28,930 nt of DNA, from contig JAICZB010000006.1 of assembly GCA_025933895.1 (NCBI GenBank), positions 1 to 28,930 of the forward strand, in the 5' to 3' direction. Positions 1 through 6,604 of this stretch are shown in pieces. The DNA comes from Thermoleophilia bacterium. Its GTDB lineage: Bacteria > Actinomycetota > Thermoleophilia > Gaiellales > Gaiellaceae. Under the pieces are notes generated by a model. The model was not told the origin of the DNA and searched no databases. It saw only the letters and a list, made by a program, of their open reading frames with translations. The translations under genes were made by a program, and so were the position numbers. How positions within the stretch are numbered: position 1 is the stretch's first letter; the number at the start of each line of letters is the position of its first letter.

Positions 1-214
1 CAACTCCGTCGCGCCGGGCGTGATCGCGACGCCGCGAAACAAGGCCGACGCGGAGCGGCTCGACCCCGAGGTGCCGCTCGGCCGGCCCGGCAAGCCCGAG
101 GAGGTGGCGGCGCTCGTCGCGTGGCTCTGCTCGGACGAGGCCACGTACGTGACGGGATCGAGCTACGTCATGGACGGCGGCATGATCCAGCAGGTCGTCA
201 CCGTTCCGGCCTGA
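1..214 (+). CDS. Short-chain dehydrogenase/reductase, C-terminal end (5' partial)
   Basis: The reading frame is open from base 2 to a TGA at 212-214, so the 5' part of the gene lies outside the window. The visible end begins NSVAPGVIATP, the conserved stretch after the catalytic Tyr-Lys region of classical SDR enzymes that shapes the cofactor and substrate pocket. It continues with PLGRPGKPEEVAALVAWLCSDEATYVTGSSYVMDGG in effect: the GRPG..EEVA helix, the YVTG strand and the closing DGG turn. SDRs use NAD(P)(H) to oxidise or reduce small alcohols and ketones in the cytoplasm. The substrate cannot be inferred from this tail. The family assignment is secure. Confidence 0.9.
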   Translation, partial: NSVAPGVIATPRNKADAERLDPEVPLGRPGKPEEVAALVAWLCSDEATYVTGSSYVMDGGMIQQVVTVPA

Positions 215-227
215 CCGGTTTGCAAGC

Positions 228-233
228 GATACT
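228..233 (+). promoter_or_regulatory. Candidate -10 box (GATACT) for the 56-residue gene
   Basis: GATACT lies 8 bases before the ATG at 242, in the only gap between the SDR stop and the next start. No convincing -35 is visible. The same hexamer serves the gene at 3104. A transcript starting at or just before the ATG would be nearly leaderless. The prediction rests on pattern and spacing only. Confidence 0.35.
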
Positions 234-241
234 GCGAGGCG

Positions 242-412
242 ATGCCGTCGAGACGTCAGCTCGCGGTCGCGGCGGGGTACGTCGCGGCAGCCGCCGTCTA
301 CATCGCCATCGGCGTCGCCTTCACTGATTTTCTCCTCTCCTACTTCGTCGGCCTTGCCTATCTGCTGCTCGTCGCGTGGCTCGTCCCGGCCGGTGTGCGG
401 AGGCTGTTCTGA
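242..412 (+). CDS. Small two-helix membrane protein (56 aa)
   Basis: I do not recognise a family. The 56-residue product starts MPSRRQ, a short basic N-terminus, and then has two hydrophobic stretches: about residues 7-27 (Ala/Val-rich) and about 32-52 (LLSYFVGLAYLLLVAWLV), separated by a short TDF turn. It ends in a basic VRRLF. This is the pattern of a small helical-hairpin membrane protein with both ends inside. Its TGA at 410-412 overlaps the proposed CTG start of the YdjM-like membrane protein, which argues that it is translated and coupled to that gene. A leak-through or assembly partner role is possible but unsupported. It could also be a chance ORF, although the two clean membrane segments make this less likely. 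Confidence 0.55.
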   Translation: MPSRRQLAVAAGYVAAAAVYIAIGVAFTDFLLSYFVGLAYLLLVAWLVPAGVRRLF

Positions 413-1251
413 GCTGGGCCGCCCACGACCTCGAGCCGTATGCGATTCAGCGCCATTCGCGGCTGAAGATCGCGTTCGTGCCGCTCCTCATCGGCTCGTA
501 CGCGCCGGACCTGATGAGCAAGTGGTTCGTCTACGGCATCCATCTCGGCGGCCTGGACCTGAAGGCCTCCGATCCGGTGCAGTTCCACCGCGGCTGGCCG
601 GGCGTCGGCTTCACGCACTCGCTGCTGTTCGGCGTCGTGATCGCCCTCCTCGTCTGGCGCGTGTTCGGGAGCAAGACGTGGGCCATCAGCTTCCTGATCG
701 GCCAGTGGGCGCACGCGATCACCGACACAGGCGACACGGTCGGGACGATGCTCTTCTTTCCCTGGACCGTGCACGTCCACCTCGGGGCGTGGGCGTATGC
801 GGGGCAGACCGGCCGCCTGACCGATGCGGCCGCCTACTTCAGCGGCCCGGGCGGGGTCTGGGACGCCGTCTGGATCGTGTACGGGATCTTCAGCTGGCGC
901 GTCCTGACCCGCTCGTATTTCGAGCAGCACGTCTACACGGCCGACAGGTTCTGGGCGTCGGCGAACCGGATCTTCCCCATGACCGCGCTCCTCGTCCTCT
1001 ATCGCACCGCCTTCTTCTACGGCACGAGCCGCTGGATCGCGTGGAGCCTCTGGGCGCACGTCGTGCACCACTACCCCTACGACATCTCGTGGGGCGGCCC
1101 GCACTGGGTGACCGCGGCGCACTCGCCGCCCATCACCTGGGCGCAGGGGGCGGGGATGGCCGGGATCGTCGCCGCGATCGTGGCGGGGGCGTACGCGTAC
1201 CGACTCGCGAGCCGGAGGCGAGGCTGGACGGCGAGTAGATCGGAGACGTGA
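409..1251 (+). CDS. YdjM-like inner-membrane protein (putative metal-dependent hydrolase)
   Basis: The 280-residue polytopic membrane protein resembles the YdjM/DUF457 'LexA-binding, inner-membrane putative hydrolase' group. Polar residues typical of that group lie in hydrophobic surroundings: H6 and D7 near the start, P33-D34, T69-H70-S71 (GVGFTHSLLFG), and H102...D106 (WAHAITDTGD), which could form a metal site. Biochemical function is unproven for the family. I chose a CTG start at 409: it has GGAGG at 399-403, five bases upstream, and overlaps the preceding TGA as CTGA. The alternative in-frame GTG at 376 lacks a ribosome site, adds an unusual RPGRCAEA extension and overlaps the upstream gene by 37 bases. 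The stop TGA overlaps a GTG for the following DUF1990 remnant. Confidence 0.7.
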   Translation: MSWAAHDLEPYAIQRHSRLKIAFVPLLIGSYAPDLMSKWFVYGIHLGGLDLKASDPVQFHRGWPGVGFTHSLLFGVVIALLVWRVFGSKTWAISFLIGQWAHAITDTGDTVGTMLFFPWTVHVHLGAWAYAGQTGRLTDAAAYFSGPGGVWDAVWIVYGIFSWRVLTRSYFEQHVYTADRFWASANRIFPMTALLVLYRTAFFYGTSRWIAWSLWAHVVHHYPYDISWGGPHWVTAAHSPPITWAQGAGMAGIVAAIVAGAYAYRLASRRRGWTASRSET

Positions 1252-1395
1252 CGCTGCGATTGCCCCGGAGCTCGGCGGCAGAGATCGAGCGGCTGCTCGC
1301 CTCCGCGCGATCGTCCGCTCCGACGTATCCCGAGGTCGGGGCGACGAAGGGCGCGGAGCTCCCTGGCGGCGTGACGATCGCGCCGTCGGCAGCGT
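1248..1395 (+). pseudogene. Truncated and frameshifted DUF1990-family gene
   Basis: A GTG at 1248 overlaps the upstream stop as GTGA, the normal coupling geometry here. The first 45 codons look like the start of a DUF1990 protein: AEIERLLASARSSA, then TYPEVGATKGAELPGG. The family then continues with a GYxHDR segment of which only traces remain, in another frame (GAC GAT CGC GCC at about 1374-1385, reading DDRA). That frame stops at about 1397, and the original frame runs on as low-complexity Arg/Pro/Ala text inside the next gene. A full DUF1990 protein has about 160 to 180 residues, so most of it is gone. The lipoprotein gene begins exactly where homology ends, which suggests a deletion. Confidence 0.5.
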
Positions 1396-1407
1396 ATGAG
1401 AGGACAG

Positions 1408-2286
1408 ATGAGACGCATCGGGATGTTCGTCGGGGTGCTCGCCCTCGGCGTCGTGCTCGCCGGCTGCGCGTCCGGCCGGAAGCAGCGCGCCGCCCTTCCT
1501 GCGACGACCGTGCACGTCGCGCCGGTCGCCCGGAAAAGCCCGCGGATCGCGTACCCGGCCGTGGGTGTGACGCTGACGCCCGCTCCGCGCGGATACCGGC
1601 CGCAGGTGTCGCGGGCGGGGGTTCTGACCCTGCTCCGGCACACGCCGGAGTGGCGCTTCATCGAGCCCAAGCGGAGCCCGACCGTCCGTGTGCAGGTCGT
1701 GAGCGAAGGCCGTCCGGGGCGCGACGGGTTCCCCGCCTGGGTGGTCACGAACCGGCGGCCGGGCTCGAACTGCGTGTTCGTCTCGATCTACAGCCTGCGT
1801 AGCCGCGCCTGGATCTGGCACTTCCGAAGCTGCACGCACAGCACGAGTCCTCCGTCCTGCGATTTCGGCTGCACGCCCGCCAATCAGGAGGCGCTCGATG
1901 CCGCCGCGAGTGCCGCCAAGCGAATTGCGACGCAGGCGTACTTCACCGGGGTGGAGGTCGACGACCCGTCGAACAGGGTCATCGTGTATCTCGCGCATGC
2001 GCCGAGATCGATCCTCGCCCGGCTGAGAGCGGCCCGCCCAGGGATGTACGTCATCCACGACCACGCGCCGAGACCCCTCCGCGAGGTGATGAGGATCATG
2101 CGCACGCTCTCGTTCGCAAAGCTCAGGGCTCGGGGCATCAAGGTGACCGGCTACGGCCCCACCGTGGACGGGTACCTCCAGGTCGGTGTCTCGAACGGCG
2201 TCGCAGGCGCGCAGGCGAGACTCGACGCGCTCTACGGCCGCAACGTCATCCGCGTCGTCAAGCAGGCAATGGCCGTCGCGTACTAG
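1408..2286 (+). CDS. Predicted secreted lipoprotein, function unknown
   Basis: The 292-residue product has a lipoprotein signal: MRRIG, a hydrophobic core, and the lipobox LAGC with C20 as the lipidated cysteine. The start at 1408 gives a normal signal length and has GAGG about four bases upstream. The ATG at 1396 would only add MRGQ. The mature part contains four cysteines between about residues 140 and 161 (NCVF, RSCTH, PSCDFGCTP), probably disulfide-bonded. It then has two alternating strand/helix units (FTGVEVDDPSNRVIVYLA and GYGPTVDGYLQVGVSNG) that recall the prodomain-like repeats of secreted actinobacterial proteases, but no protease domain follows. The lgt gene for lipid attachment lies elsewhere in this window. 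The lipoprotein call is firm; the function is unknown. Confidence 0.8.
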   Translation: MRRIGMFVGVLALGVVLAGCASGRKQRAALPATTVHVAPVARKSPRIAYPAVGVTLTPAPRGYRPQVSRAGVLTLLRHTPEWRFIEPKRSPTVRVQVVSEGRPGRDGFPAWVVTNRRPGSNCVFVSIYSLRSRAWIWHFRSCTHSTSPPSCDFGCTPANQEALDAAASAAKRIATQAYFTGVEVDDPSNRVIVYLAHAPRSILARLRAARPGMYVIHDHAPRPLREVMRIMRTLSFAKLRARGIKVTGYGPTVDGYLQVGVSNGVAGAQARLDALYGRNVIRVVKQAMAVAY

Positions 2287-2298
2287 GGCACGGCGGGC

Positions 2299-2304
2299 TA
2301 GCTT
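2299..2304 (+). promoter_or_regulatory. Candidate -10 box (TAGCTT) for the AAA ATPase
   Basis: TAGCTT fits TANNNT and lies 8 bases before the ATG at 2313, in a 26-base gap. There is no Shine-Dalgarno, so a leaderless transcript is plausible. No clear -35 is seen. Confidence 0.4.
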
Positions 2305-2312
2305 GCCTCCGG

Positions 2313-3062
2313 ATGGCGGACGAACCGCTGATTCGAGCAGTGCGCCTCCGGCGGGAGGACGTGCCGGACTTCGGCCGCTATCCGTTCTCGAGCCCCGCTA
2401 TTCGTGGCCTTTCGAAGCTCGACCTGTCGGCGCCCGTCACGCTGCTCGCGGGCGAGAACGGCAGCGGCAAGTCCACGCTGATCGAGGCGCTCGCCGTCGC
2501 CGCAGGGTTCAACGCCGAGGGCGGCAGCAAGAACATGACCGTCGTCACGCGGCCGTCGCACTCGGAGCTGCATGAGTACATCCGCGTGGAGCGCGGTTCG
2601 CGACGCGAGCGCACCGGCTACTTCCTGCGCGCGGAAAGCTTCTTCAACGTGGCCACCCACATCGAGGAGCTGGACGCCGCTCCAGGCGGGCCGCCGATCA
2701 TCGACTCGTACGGCGGAGTCTCGTTGCACGAGCAGTCGCACGGCGAGTCGTTTCTCTCGCTCGTGCTGAATCGCTTCGGAGCCGACGGCCTGTACGTTCT
2801 CGACGAGCCGGAGGCCGCCCTCTCGCTCCGCGGCTGCCTGGCGCTCATCCGGCGCATGCACGAGCTCGTGGCCGACGGATCGCAATTCGTCGTCGCGACC
2901 CACTCACCGATCATCCTCGGGTACCCCGACGCCCGCATCTACGTCCTGTCGGAGGATGGGATCGCCGAGACGCCGTACGAGGAGACCGAGCAGTACGAGC
3001 TGACCCGGTCGTTTCTCGACGACCGGAACCGCTTCCTGCACTACCTGCTCGCCGACGAGTAG
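2313..3062 (+). CDS. Stand-alone AAA/ABC-type ATPase
   Basis: The 249-residue protein has all the ABC/SMC-like ATPase motifs in order: Walker A GENGSGKST at 48-56, a signature-like LHEQSHGES at 138-146, Walker B LYVLDEPEAAL at 160-170 and the switch histidine in ATHSP (H197). There are no membrane segments and no long coiled coil, so it is a soluble single-domain ATPase of the 'predicted ATPase, AAA_21/RecF-like' kind rather than a transporter subunit with an obvious permease. These proteins are usually seen alone, and their substrate is unknown. The ATG has no ribosome site but lies 8 bases after TAGCTT. The fold is certain; the biological role is open. Confidence 0.9.
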   Translation: MADEPLIRAVRLRREDVPDFGRYPFSSPAIRGLSKLDLSAPVTLLAGENGSGKSTLIEALAVAAGFNAEGGSKNMTVVTRPSHSELHEYIRVERGSRRERTGYFLRAESFFNVATHIEELDAAPGGPPIIDSYGGVSLHEQSHGESFLSLVLNRFGADGLYVLDEPEAALSLRGCLALIRRMHELVADGSQFVVATHSPIILGYPDARIYVLSEDGIAETPYEETEQYELTRSFLDDRNRFLHYLLADE

Positions 3063-3068
3063 CTTCCC

Positions 3069-3097
3069 TTGACAGTGGATGTGGTGCTAGCGATACT
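3069..3097 (+). promoter_or_regulatory. Near-consensus sigma70 promoter, predicted leaderless
   Basis: TTGACA at 3069-3074 is a perfect -35 element. A 17-base spacer leads to GATACT at 3092-3097, and the ATG of the next gene is 6 bases further on, so the expected transcription start coincides with the start codon. It is the strongest promoter-like sequence in the window. A partial inverted repeat (CTAG..., ACTAG) around 3088-3099 may be incidental. Confidence 0.7.
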
Positions 3098-3103
3098 AGT
3101 CCT

Positions 3104-3802
3104 ATGACGGTGCACGTTCCGAGGCTGCCGATCTCGCTCGATCCGCTGATCGCGGAGGCGAAGCGACGGATGCGGCGGCGACGTCTGCTCATTGCCGTAG
3201 CCGCGGTAGCGATCGCTGCGGGGTCGGCCTTCGCGATGGGTGCACCCGGCCGACCCGGCTCGAACGGCGGCGGTGGGGCGCTCTCCGGGCCCGGTCGGGT
3301 CGGCTCGGTGCGGATCGACGGCGGCGGCAGAGTCGGCCCGCTCCACATGAACCGGAGCACTCTGGCGCAGGTGGTCGCCTTCGCCGGCAAGCCCGATCTC
3401 GACCAGAGCTACCTCGACAAGTACCGGGTGCTGGGGTACGGATGTGCGGCGGGCGCCGGCACAGTGACGAATTGGAACGTCGATCCAGTCGCCTGCCGGA
3501 CGTCCTTCTACCTGGTCGGCGGGAGGTTGAGCCTCTTCATCACCCAGGACCGCCGCTTTGCCGAAGTCGCCGGCGTGCGGATCGGGACGTCGACGGGGAG
3601 GGCGGAGCGGCTTCTCCACCGCAAGGCGTTCTCCGGCTGCAACGACGCGATCGGCCTCCACAGCAAGCAGGCCCGGCTTTCGCTTCCCTTGACCGGCGGC
3701 AGGCCTCACATCGTCGGCACGAAGCTCTACGTCGTCGGCGGACGCGTCGAGGCGTTCTACCTCCACGGCCGCCGGGATCCCGGTGTGACCGACTGCAAGT
3801 AG
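3104..3802 (+). CDS. Membrane-anchored extracytoplasmic protein, unknown
   Basis: I do not recognise a family. The 232-residue product has a 27-residue cytoplasmic start ending in RRMRRRR, one hydrophobic segment at about 28-47 (LLIAVAAVAIAAGSAFAMG), a flexible Gly/Ser/Pro linker at about 48-75, and a folded outer domain. That domain contains five cysteines (GYGC, VACR, SGCN and VTDC near the end) and short repeated strand turns (LVGGRLSLFITQD, VVGGRVEAFYLHG). The topology resembles anti-sigma-type or Tat/Sec-anchored actinobacterial proteins, but no sigma gene is adjacent. It has its own strong promoter and is followed three bases after its stop by the convergent end of the MoxR operon. Confidence 0.7.
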   Translation: MTVHVPRLPISLDPLIAEAKRRMRRRRLLIAVAAVAIAAGSAFAMGAPGRPGSNGGGGALSGPGRVGSVRIDGGGRVGPLHMNRSTLAQVVAFAGKPDLDQSYLDKYRVLGYGCAAGAGTVTNWNVDPVACRTSFYLVGGRLSLFITQDRRFAEVAGVRIGTSTGRAERLLHRKAFSGCNDAIGLHSKQARLSLPLTGGRPHIVGTKLYVVGGRVEAFYLHGRRDPGVTDCK

Positions 3803-3805
3803 AAG

Positions 3806-4288
3806 CTAGCGGCGCACGACCCAGACGCCGGTGCCCGCTGCACCGACGGCGGCGGCTGCGCCCGCAACCGTCCACAGCAGGCCGTGACTCGACGGCACGG
3901 CGGACAGGGCCACCACGAGCGCCGCAACGGCGAGCCCGGCCAAGGCGAGCGCGGCGAGGGCGAGACCCCGCCGCCAGGCGAGCTGCGGGTCGGCACGGAT
4001 CCGCCACCGCTCGTCGAGCGACCATGCCGCCAGCTCGCCGGACAGAAGCAAGAGCACCGCCACGAGCGGCGCGGTCGGATCGACGCGGTGCTCGACGTGG
4101 ACGACGAACGCGACGTAGGTCCCGGCTGCGAGCCAGAGCGCCGGGCCGAGACCGCGACCCCGGTGGACGAGCGCGAGGACCAGCGCCAGGACCCCGAGCG
4201 CGGCCGGCGCAGTGAGGAGCGGCGCGGCCGATCCGGCGCGTACGAGCGCATCCCCGAGCACGCCGACGTAGGCCACAACCGCGCCCAC
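3806..4288 (-). CDS. Six-helix membrane protein at the end of the MoxR operon
   Basis: The 160-residue product is almost wholly hydrophobic, with about six membrane segments: AVVAYVGVLGDALV, LLTAPAALGVLALVLALV, ALWLAAGTYVAFVVHV, APLVAVLLLLSGELAAWSL, LALAALALAGLAVAALVVAL and LLWTVAGAAAAVGAAGTGVWVV. I start it at the GTG at 4288, nine bases after the DUF58 stop; a GTG at 4276 is also possible. The frame stays open far upstream, but that part is an Arg/Ala-rich shadow of the DUF58 gene. I know no named family. Its place in the operon suggests a partner of the DUF58 protein in the membrane. Operons of this kind often end in a transglutaminase-like TgpA membrane protein, but no catalytic domain is present here. 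Confidence 0.65.
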   Translation of the reverse strand: MGAVVAYVGVLGDALVRAGSAAPLLTAPAALGVLALVLALVHRGRGLGPALWLAAGTYVAFVVHVEHRVDPTAPLVAVLLLLSGELAAWSLDERWRIRADPQLAWRRGLALAALALAGLAVAALVVALSAVPSSHGLLWTVAGAAAAVGAAGTGVWVVRR

Positions 4289-4296
4289 GGCGAGCT

Positions 4297-5559
4297 CTAG
4301 GCGGGCCGTGCGAGGTGCCTGAATGCGTTCACCTCCTCGAGCGGGCCGGCGAGCGGAACTCCCTCGCGCCACGTGACCACGGGAACGCCGACCTGCTCGT
4401 AGCGCCAGCGCAGCGCCTCGCGCGAGAGGCGCCAGAGCCGATGGGCGAGCTCGACCGACGCGGCGAAGCTCGGGTCGACGAGCTCGAGCGGCGACACCTC
4501 GACCACGATCAGGTCGTACCCGCGCGCGCGCAGGTCGAGCAGGGCCGAGGCCGTGCGGTTGTCGAGAAGCGGGGTGATGGCCAGGACGAGCGCCTTCGGC
4601 GGCAGCGTCCTCGGCGGCAGCGTGTCGACGTCGCGCAGCGCGAAGCTGTGCACGATGTCGCTCGCGAGCAGCGTGTCGACGATGGCGTAGAGCTGACGCG
4701 TCCCCGACTCCGGCACGAGCCAGGAGAGGACACCGCCGAACCCGACGAGTCCCACGCGATCCTTCCGCTGCAGATAGCCGCGCGCGAGCGTCGCGGCGGC
4801 CCGCACGGCGCGGTCGTTCGTGCTCCGGCCCTGCGCGCGCACCTCGGCGAAGGTGTCGAGAAAGAGGACGACGTCGGTGTTCCGCTCGGGGTATTGCTCG
4901 TTCACCCAGAGGGAGCCGCGGAGCGCGGTCGCGCGCCAGTTGACGCGACGCACCCGGTCCCCGGGCTGCCACTCGCGGAGGTCGGCGAACTCGATCCCCT
5001 CGCCCCGCACTCTCGAGACCTGATTCCCGGCGAACACCTGCGTCTCGAGCGGCGCCACGAGCGAGCGCAGCGTCTCCTCCCTCGGATAGACGCGGAGCGG
5101 TTGCGGCTCGCCCGCTTCGCCCTCCCAGGAACGCAGGCCGAGCAGGTCGCGCGCGCGAAAGAGCACCGGCCCGAACGAGAACGCGCCCCAGCGCTCGCAC
5201 CGCAGCGTCAGCTCGACCGTCCGCTCCTCGCCCGCGCGAAGCAGGAGGGCGCGAGCCGGGCCTCCCTCGATGCTCGCCTCCGGCGGCAGCGGGACGAGCA
5301 GCTCGAACCGGTCGACGCTGTCTGGGGAGGAGAGCTCGATCGTCGCGGTGACCTCCTCGCCCTCGAGCGCGCGCTCCCGGTCGAGCGAGAGGCGGACGGA
5401 GACGCGAGGCTCGTGCTCCGTCACCGCCGCGACGAGCGCGAGCACGAACGGGGCCGCGAGCGCGACCGGCTCGACTCGTCCGAACGCGAGCCCCGCGACG
5501 AGCCCCGCCGCGGCGAGTGACGCGTAGGCGGGGAGGCGCCAGGACGTGAAGCCGGTCAC
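4297..5559 (-). CDS. DUF58 membrane-anchored protein (MoxR partner)
   Basis: The 420-residue product starts at a GTG overlapping the moxR stop (GTGA). Two hydrophobic segments lie near the N-terminus (about 8-24 and 27-44). An immunoglobulin-like beta region follows (EGEEVTATIELSSPDSVDRFELLVPLP), then the DUF58 signature: EGIEFADLREWQPGDRVRRVNWRATALRG in effect, centred on REWQPGD and NWRATA. The C-terminal part has a von Willebrand A-like fold with DVVLFLDTFAE where a MIDAS would have DxSxS, so metal binding through that motif is unlikely. DUF58 proteins are paired with MoxR ATPases across bacteria and are thought to be assembled or remodelled by them; the client here is unknown. The assignment is firm. 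Confidence 0.9.
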   Translation of the reverse strand: MTGFTSWRLPAYASLAAAGLVAGLAFGRVEPVALAAPFVLALVAAVTEHEPRVSVRLSLDRERALEGEEVTATIELSSPDSVDRFELLVPLPPEASIEGGPARALLLRAGEERTVELTLRCERWGAFSFGPVLFRARDLLGLRSWEGEAGEPQPLRVYPREETLRSLVAPLETQVFAGNQVSRVRGEGIEFADLREWQPGDRVRRVNWRATALRGSLWVNEQYPERNTDVVLFLDTFAEVRAQGRSTNDRAVRAAATLARGYLQRKDRVGLVGFGGVLSWLVPESGTRQLYAIVDTLLASDIVHSFALRDVDTLPPRTLPPKALVLAITPLLDNRTASALLDLRARGYDLIVVEVSPLELVDPSFAASVELAHRLWRLSREALRWRYEQVGVPVVTWREGVPLAGPLEEVNAFRHLARPA

Positions 5560-6536
5560 GCTTCCGCTGCGCGGAGGCCGCTGTCCTCCGCGGGCGGGGT
5601 AGGCACGGTCTCGAGCGCCTCCGCCACGACGTCCTCGCCGCGGAGGCGCTGCACCCAGAGCTCCGGCCGCACCATCAGCCGGTGCGCGAGCGCCGGCACG
5701 GCAACCGCTTTCACGTCCTCGGGCGTGACGAAGTCGCGACCCGAGAGCGCCGCCTTCGCACGCGAGAGCTTGAGCAGGGCGATGCTGCCGCGCGGGCTCG
5801 CGCCCACCGCGAGCCGCCGCGACTCGCGCGTCGCCGTCACGAGGTCGACGACGTAGCCCTCGATCGCATCCGAGACGTGCACCTGCTCGAGCGAGCGCTG
5901 CAGCTCCACGAGCGTCGGCCCGTCGATCACCGGCTCGAGCTCCACGTCGTCGACGCCACGCTGAAGGCGGCGCTCTAGCATCTCGATCTCGTCGTCGCGT
6001 TCCGGGTAGCCGACCGAGATGCGGACGAGGAACCGGTCGAGCTGCGCCTCTGGCAACGGATACGTCCCCTCGTACTCGATCGGGTTCTGCGTCGCGAGCA
6101 CGAGGAACGGCGGTTCGAGCCGGTGCGTCGTGTTGTCGATCGTCACCTGGCGCTCCTGCATCGCCTCGAGGAGCGCCGCCTGCGTCTTCGGCGGGGCGCG
6201 GTTGATCTCGTCCGAGAGCAGGAGATTCGCGAAGACGGGGCCGGGGCGGAAGACGAACTCCGTCGTCCGCTGATCGAAGATCTGCGAGCCGGTCACGTCG
6301 CCCGGCATCAGGTCCGGCGTGAACTGGATGCGCGCGAAGCGGAGGGAGGTCGCCTGGGCGAACGAGCGGGCGATCAGCGTCTTGGCGAGTCCCGGGTAGT
6401 CCTCGAGCAGCACGTGGCCGTCGCTCAGCAGCGCGAGCAGGATCAACTCGAGCGGGCCGCGCTTGCCGACGACCGCCTTCTCCACCTCCGCGAGGATCTG
6501 CTCGGCGCGCTCCCGCAGCTCGGCGAGGGCGGTCAT
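5556..6536 (-). CDS. MoxR-family AAA+ ATPase
   Basis: The 326-residue protein has the MoxR pattern: Walker A in the variant form EDYPGLAKT at about 45-53, Walker B LLLSDEINRAPPKTQAALLE from about 105, and sensor 1 VLATQNPIEYEGTYPLPEAQLDRF from about 147. The C-terminal lid follows (SPRGSIALLKLSRAKAALSGRDFVTPEDVK in effect). MoxR proteins are cytoplasmic chaperone-like ATPases that activate or insert protein complexes, usually with a DUF58/vWA partner, here the next gene. The ATG overlaps the stop of a 23-codon arginine-rich mini-ORF (ATGA), and its own stop overlaps the DUF58 GTG. The family call is certain; the client process is not known. Confidence 0.95.
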   Translation of the reverse strand: MTALAELRERAEQILAEVEKAVVGKRGPLELILLALLSDGHVLLEDYPGLAKTLIARSFAQATSLRFARIQFTPDLMPGDVTGSQIFDQRTTEFVFRPGPVFANLLLSDEINRAPPKTQAALLEAMQERQVTIDNTTHRLEPPFLVLATQNPIEYEGTYPLPEAQLDRFLVRISVGYPERDDEIEMLERRLQRGVDDVELEPVIDGPTLVELQRSLEQVHVSDAIEGYVVDLVTATRESRRLAVGASPRGSIALLKLSRAKAALSGRDFVTPEDVKAVAVPALAHRLMVRPELWVQRLRGEDVVAEALETVPTPPAEDSGLRAAEA

Positions 6537-6604
6537 TTCCCGCTCCGGCGCCGCACATGTCGGCGCCTCCGCTCGCTGGTGAGCTCCGTCGAGCCTGCGC
6601 TCAC
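6533..6604 (-). CDS. 23-residue Arg-rich mini-ORF coupling the 168-aa gene to moxR
   Basis: A GTG at 6604-6602 overlaps the TGA of the upstream 168-residue gene (GTGA), and its own TGA overlaps the moxR ATG (ATGA). The mini-ORF therefore exactly fills the only apparent gap in the operon. The peptide reads MSAGSTELTSERRRR, then His-Val, then RRR and SGK. It matches the mini-ORF before lgt at 14 of 23 residues (MSxGxTEL..ERRRR..RRR). A perfect 7-bp GC hairpin with a 7-base loop lies at 6547-6567. The peptide has no membrane or signal features. It may act through its translation, by coupling or Arg-codon-dependent pausing, rather than as a product. I know of no named family. Confidence 0.6.
   Translation of the reverse strand: MSAGSTELTSERRRRHVRRRSGK

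Noticed and set aside
358..2064. Long minus-strand open frame (568 codons) opposite the membrane and lipoprotein genes
   Set aside because: Arg/Pro/Ala/Gly-rich with no domain; mirror of GC-biased plus-strand genes. Similar long frames opposite dnaE (8976-11564), lgt/scpA (11746-13473) and gpsA/metK (23755-26265) are rejected for the same reason, keeping only the true repressor portion of the last.
4289..5200. N-terminal extension of the 160-residue membrane protein (frame open to 5200)
   Set aside because: Low-complexity Arg/Ala text overlapping DUF58 in another frame; membrane protein character begins only at the GTG near 4288.
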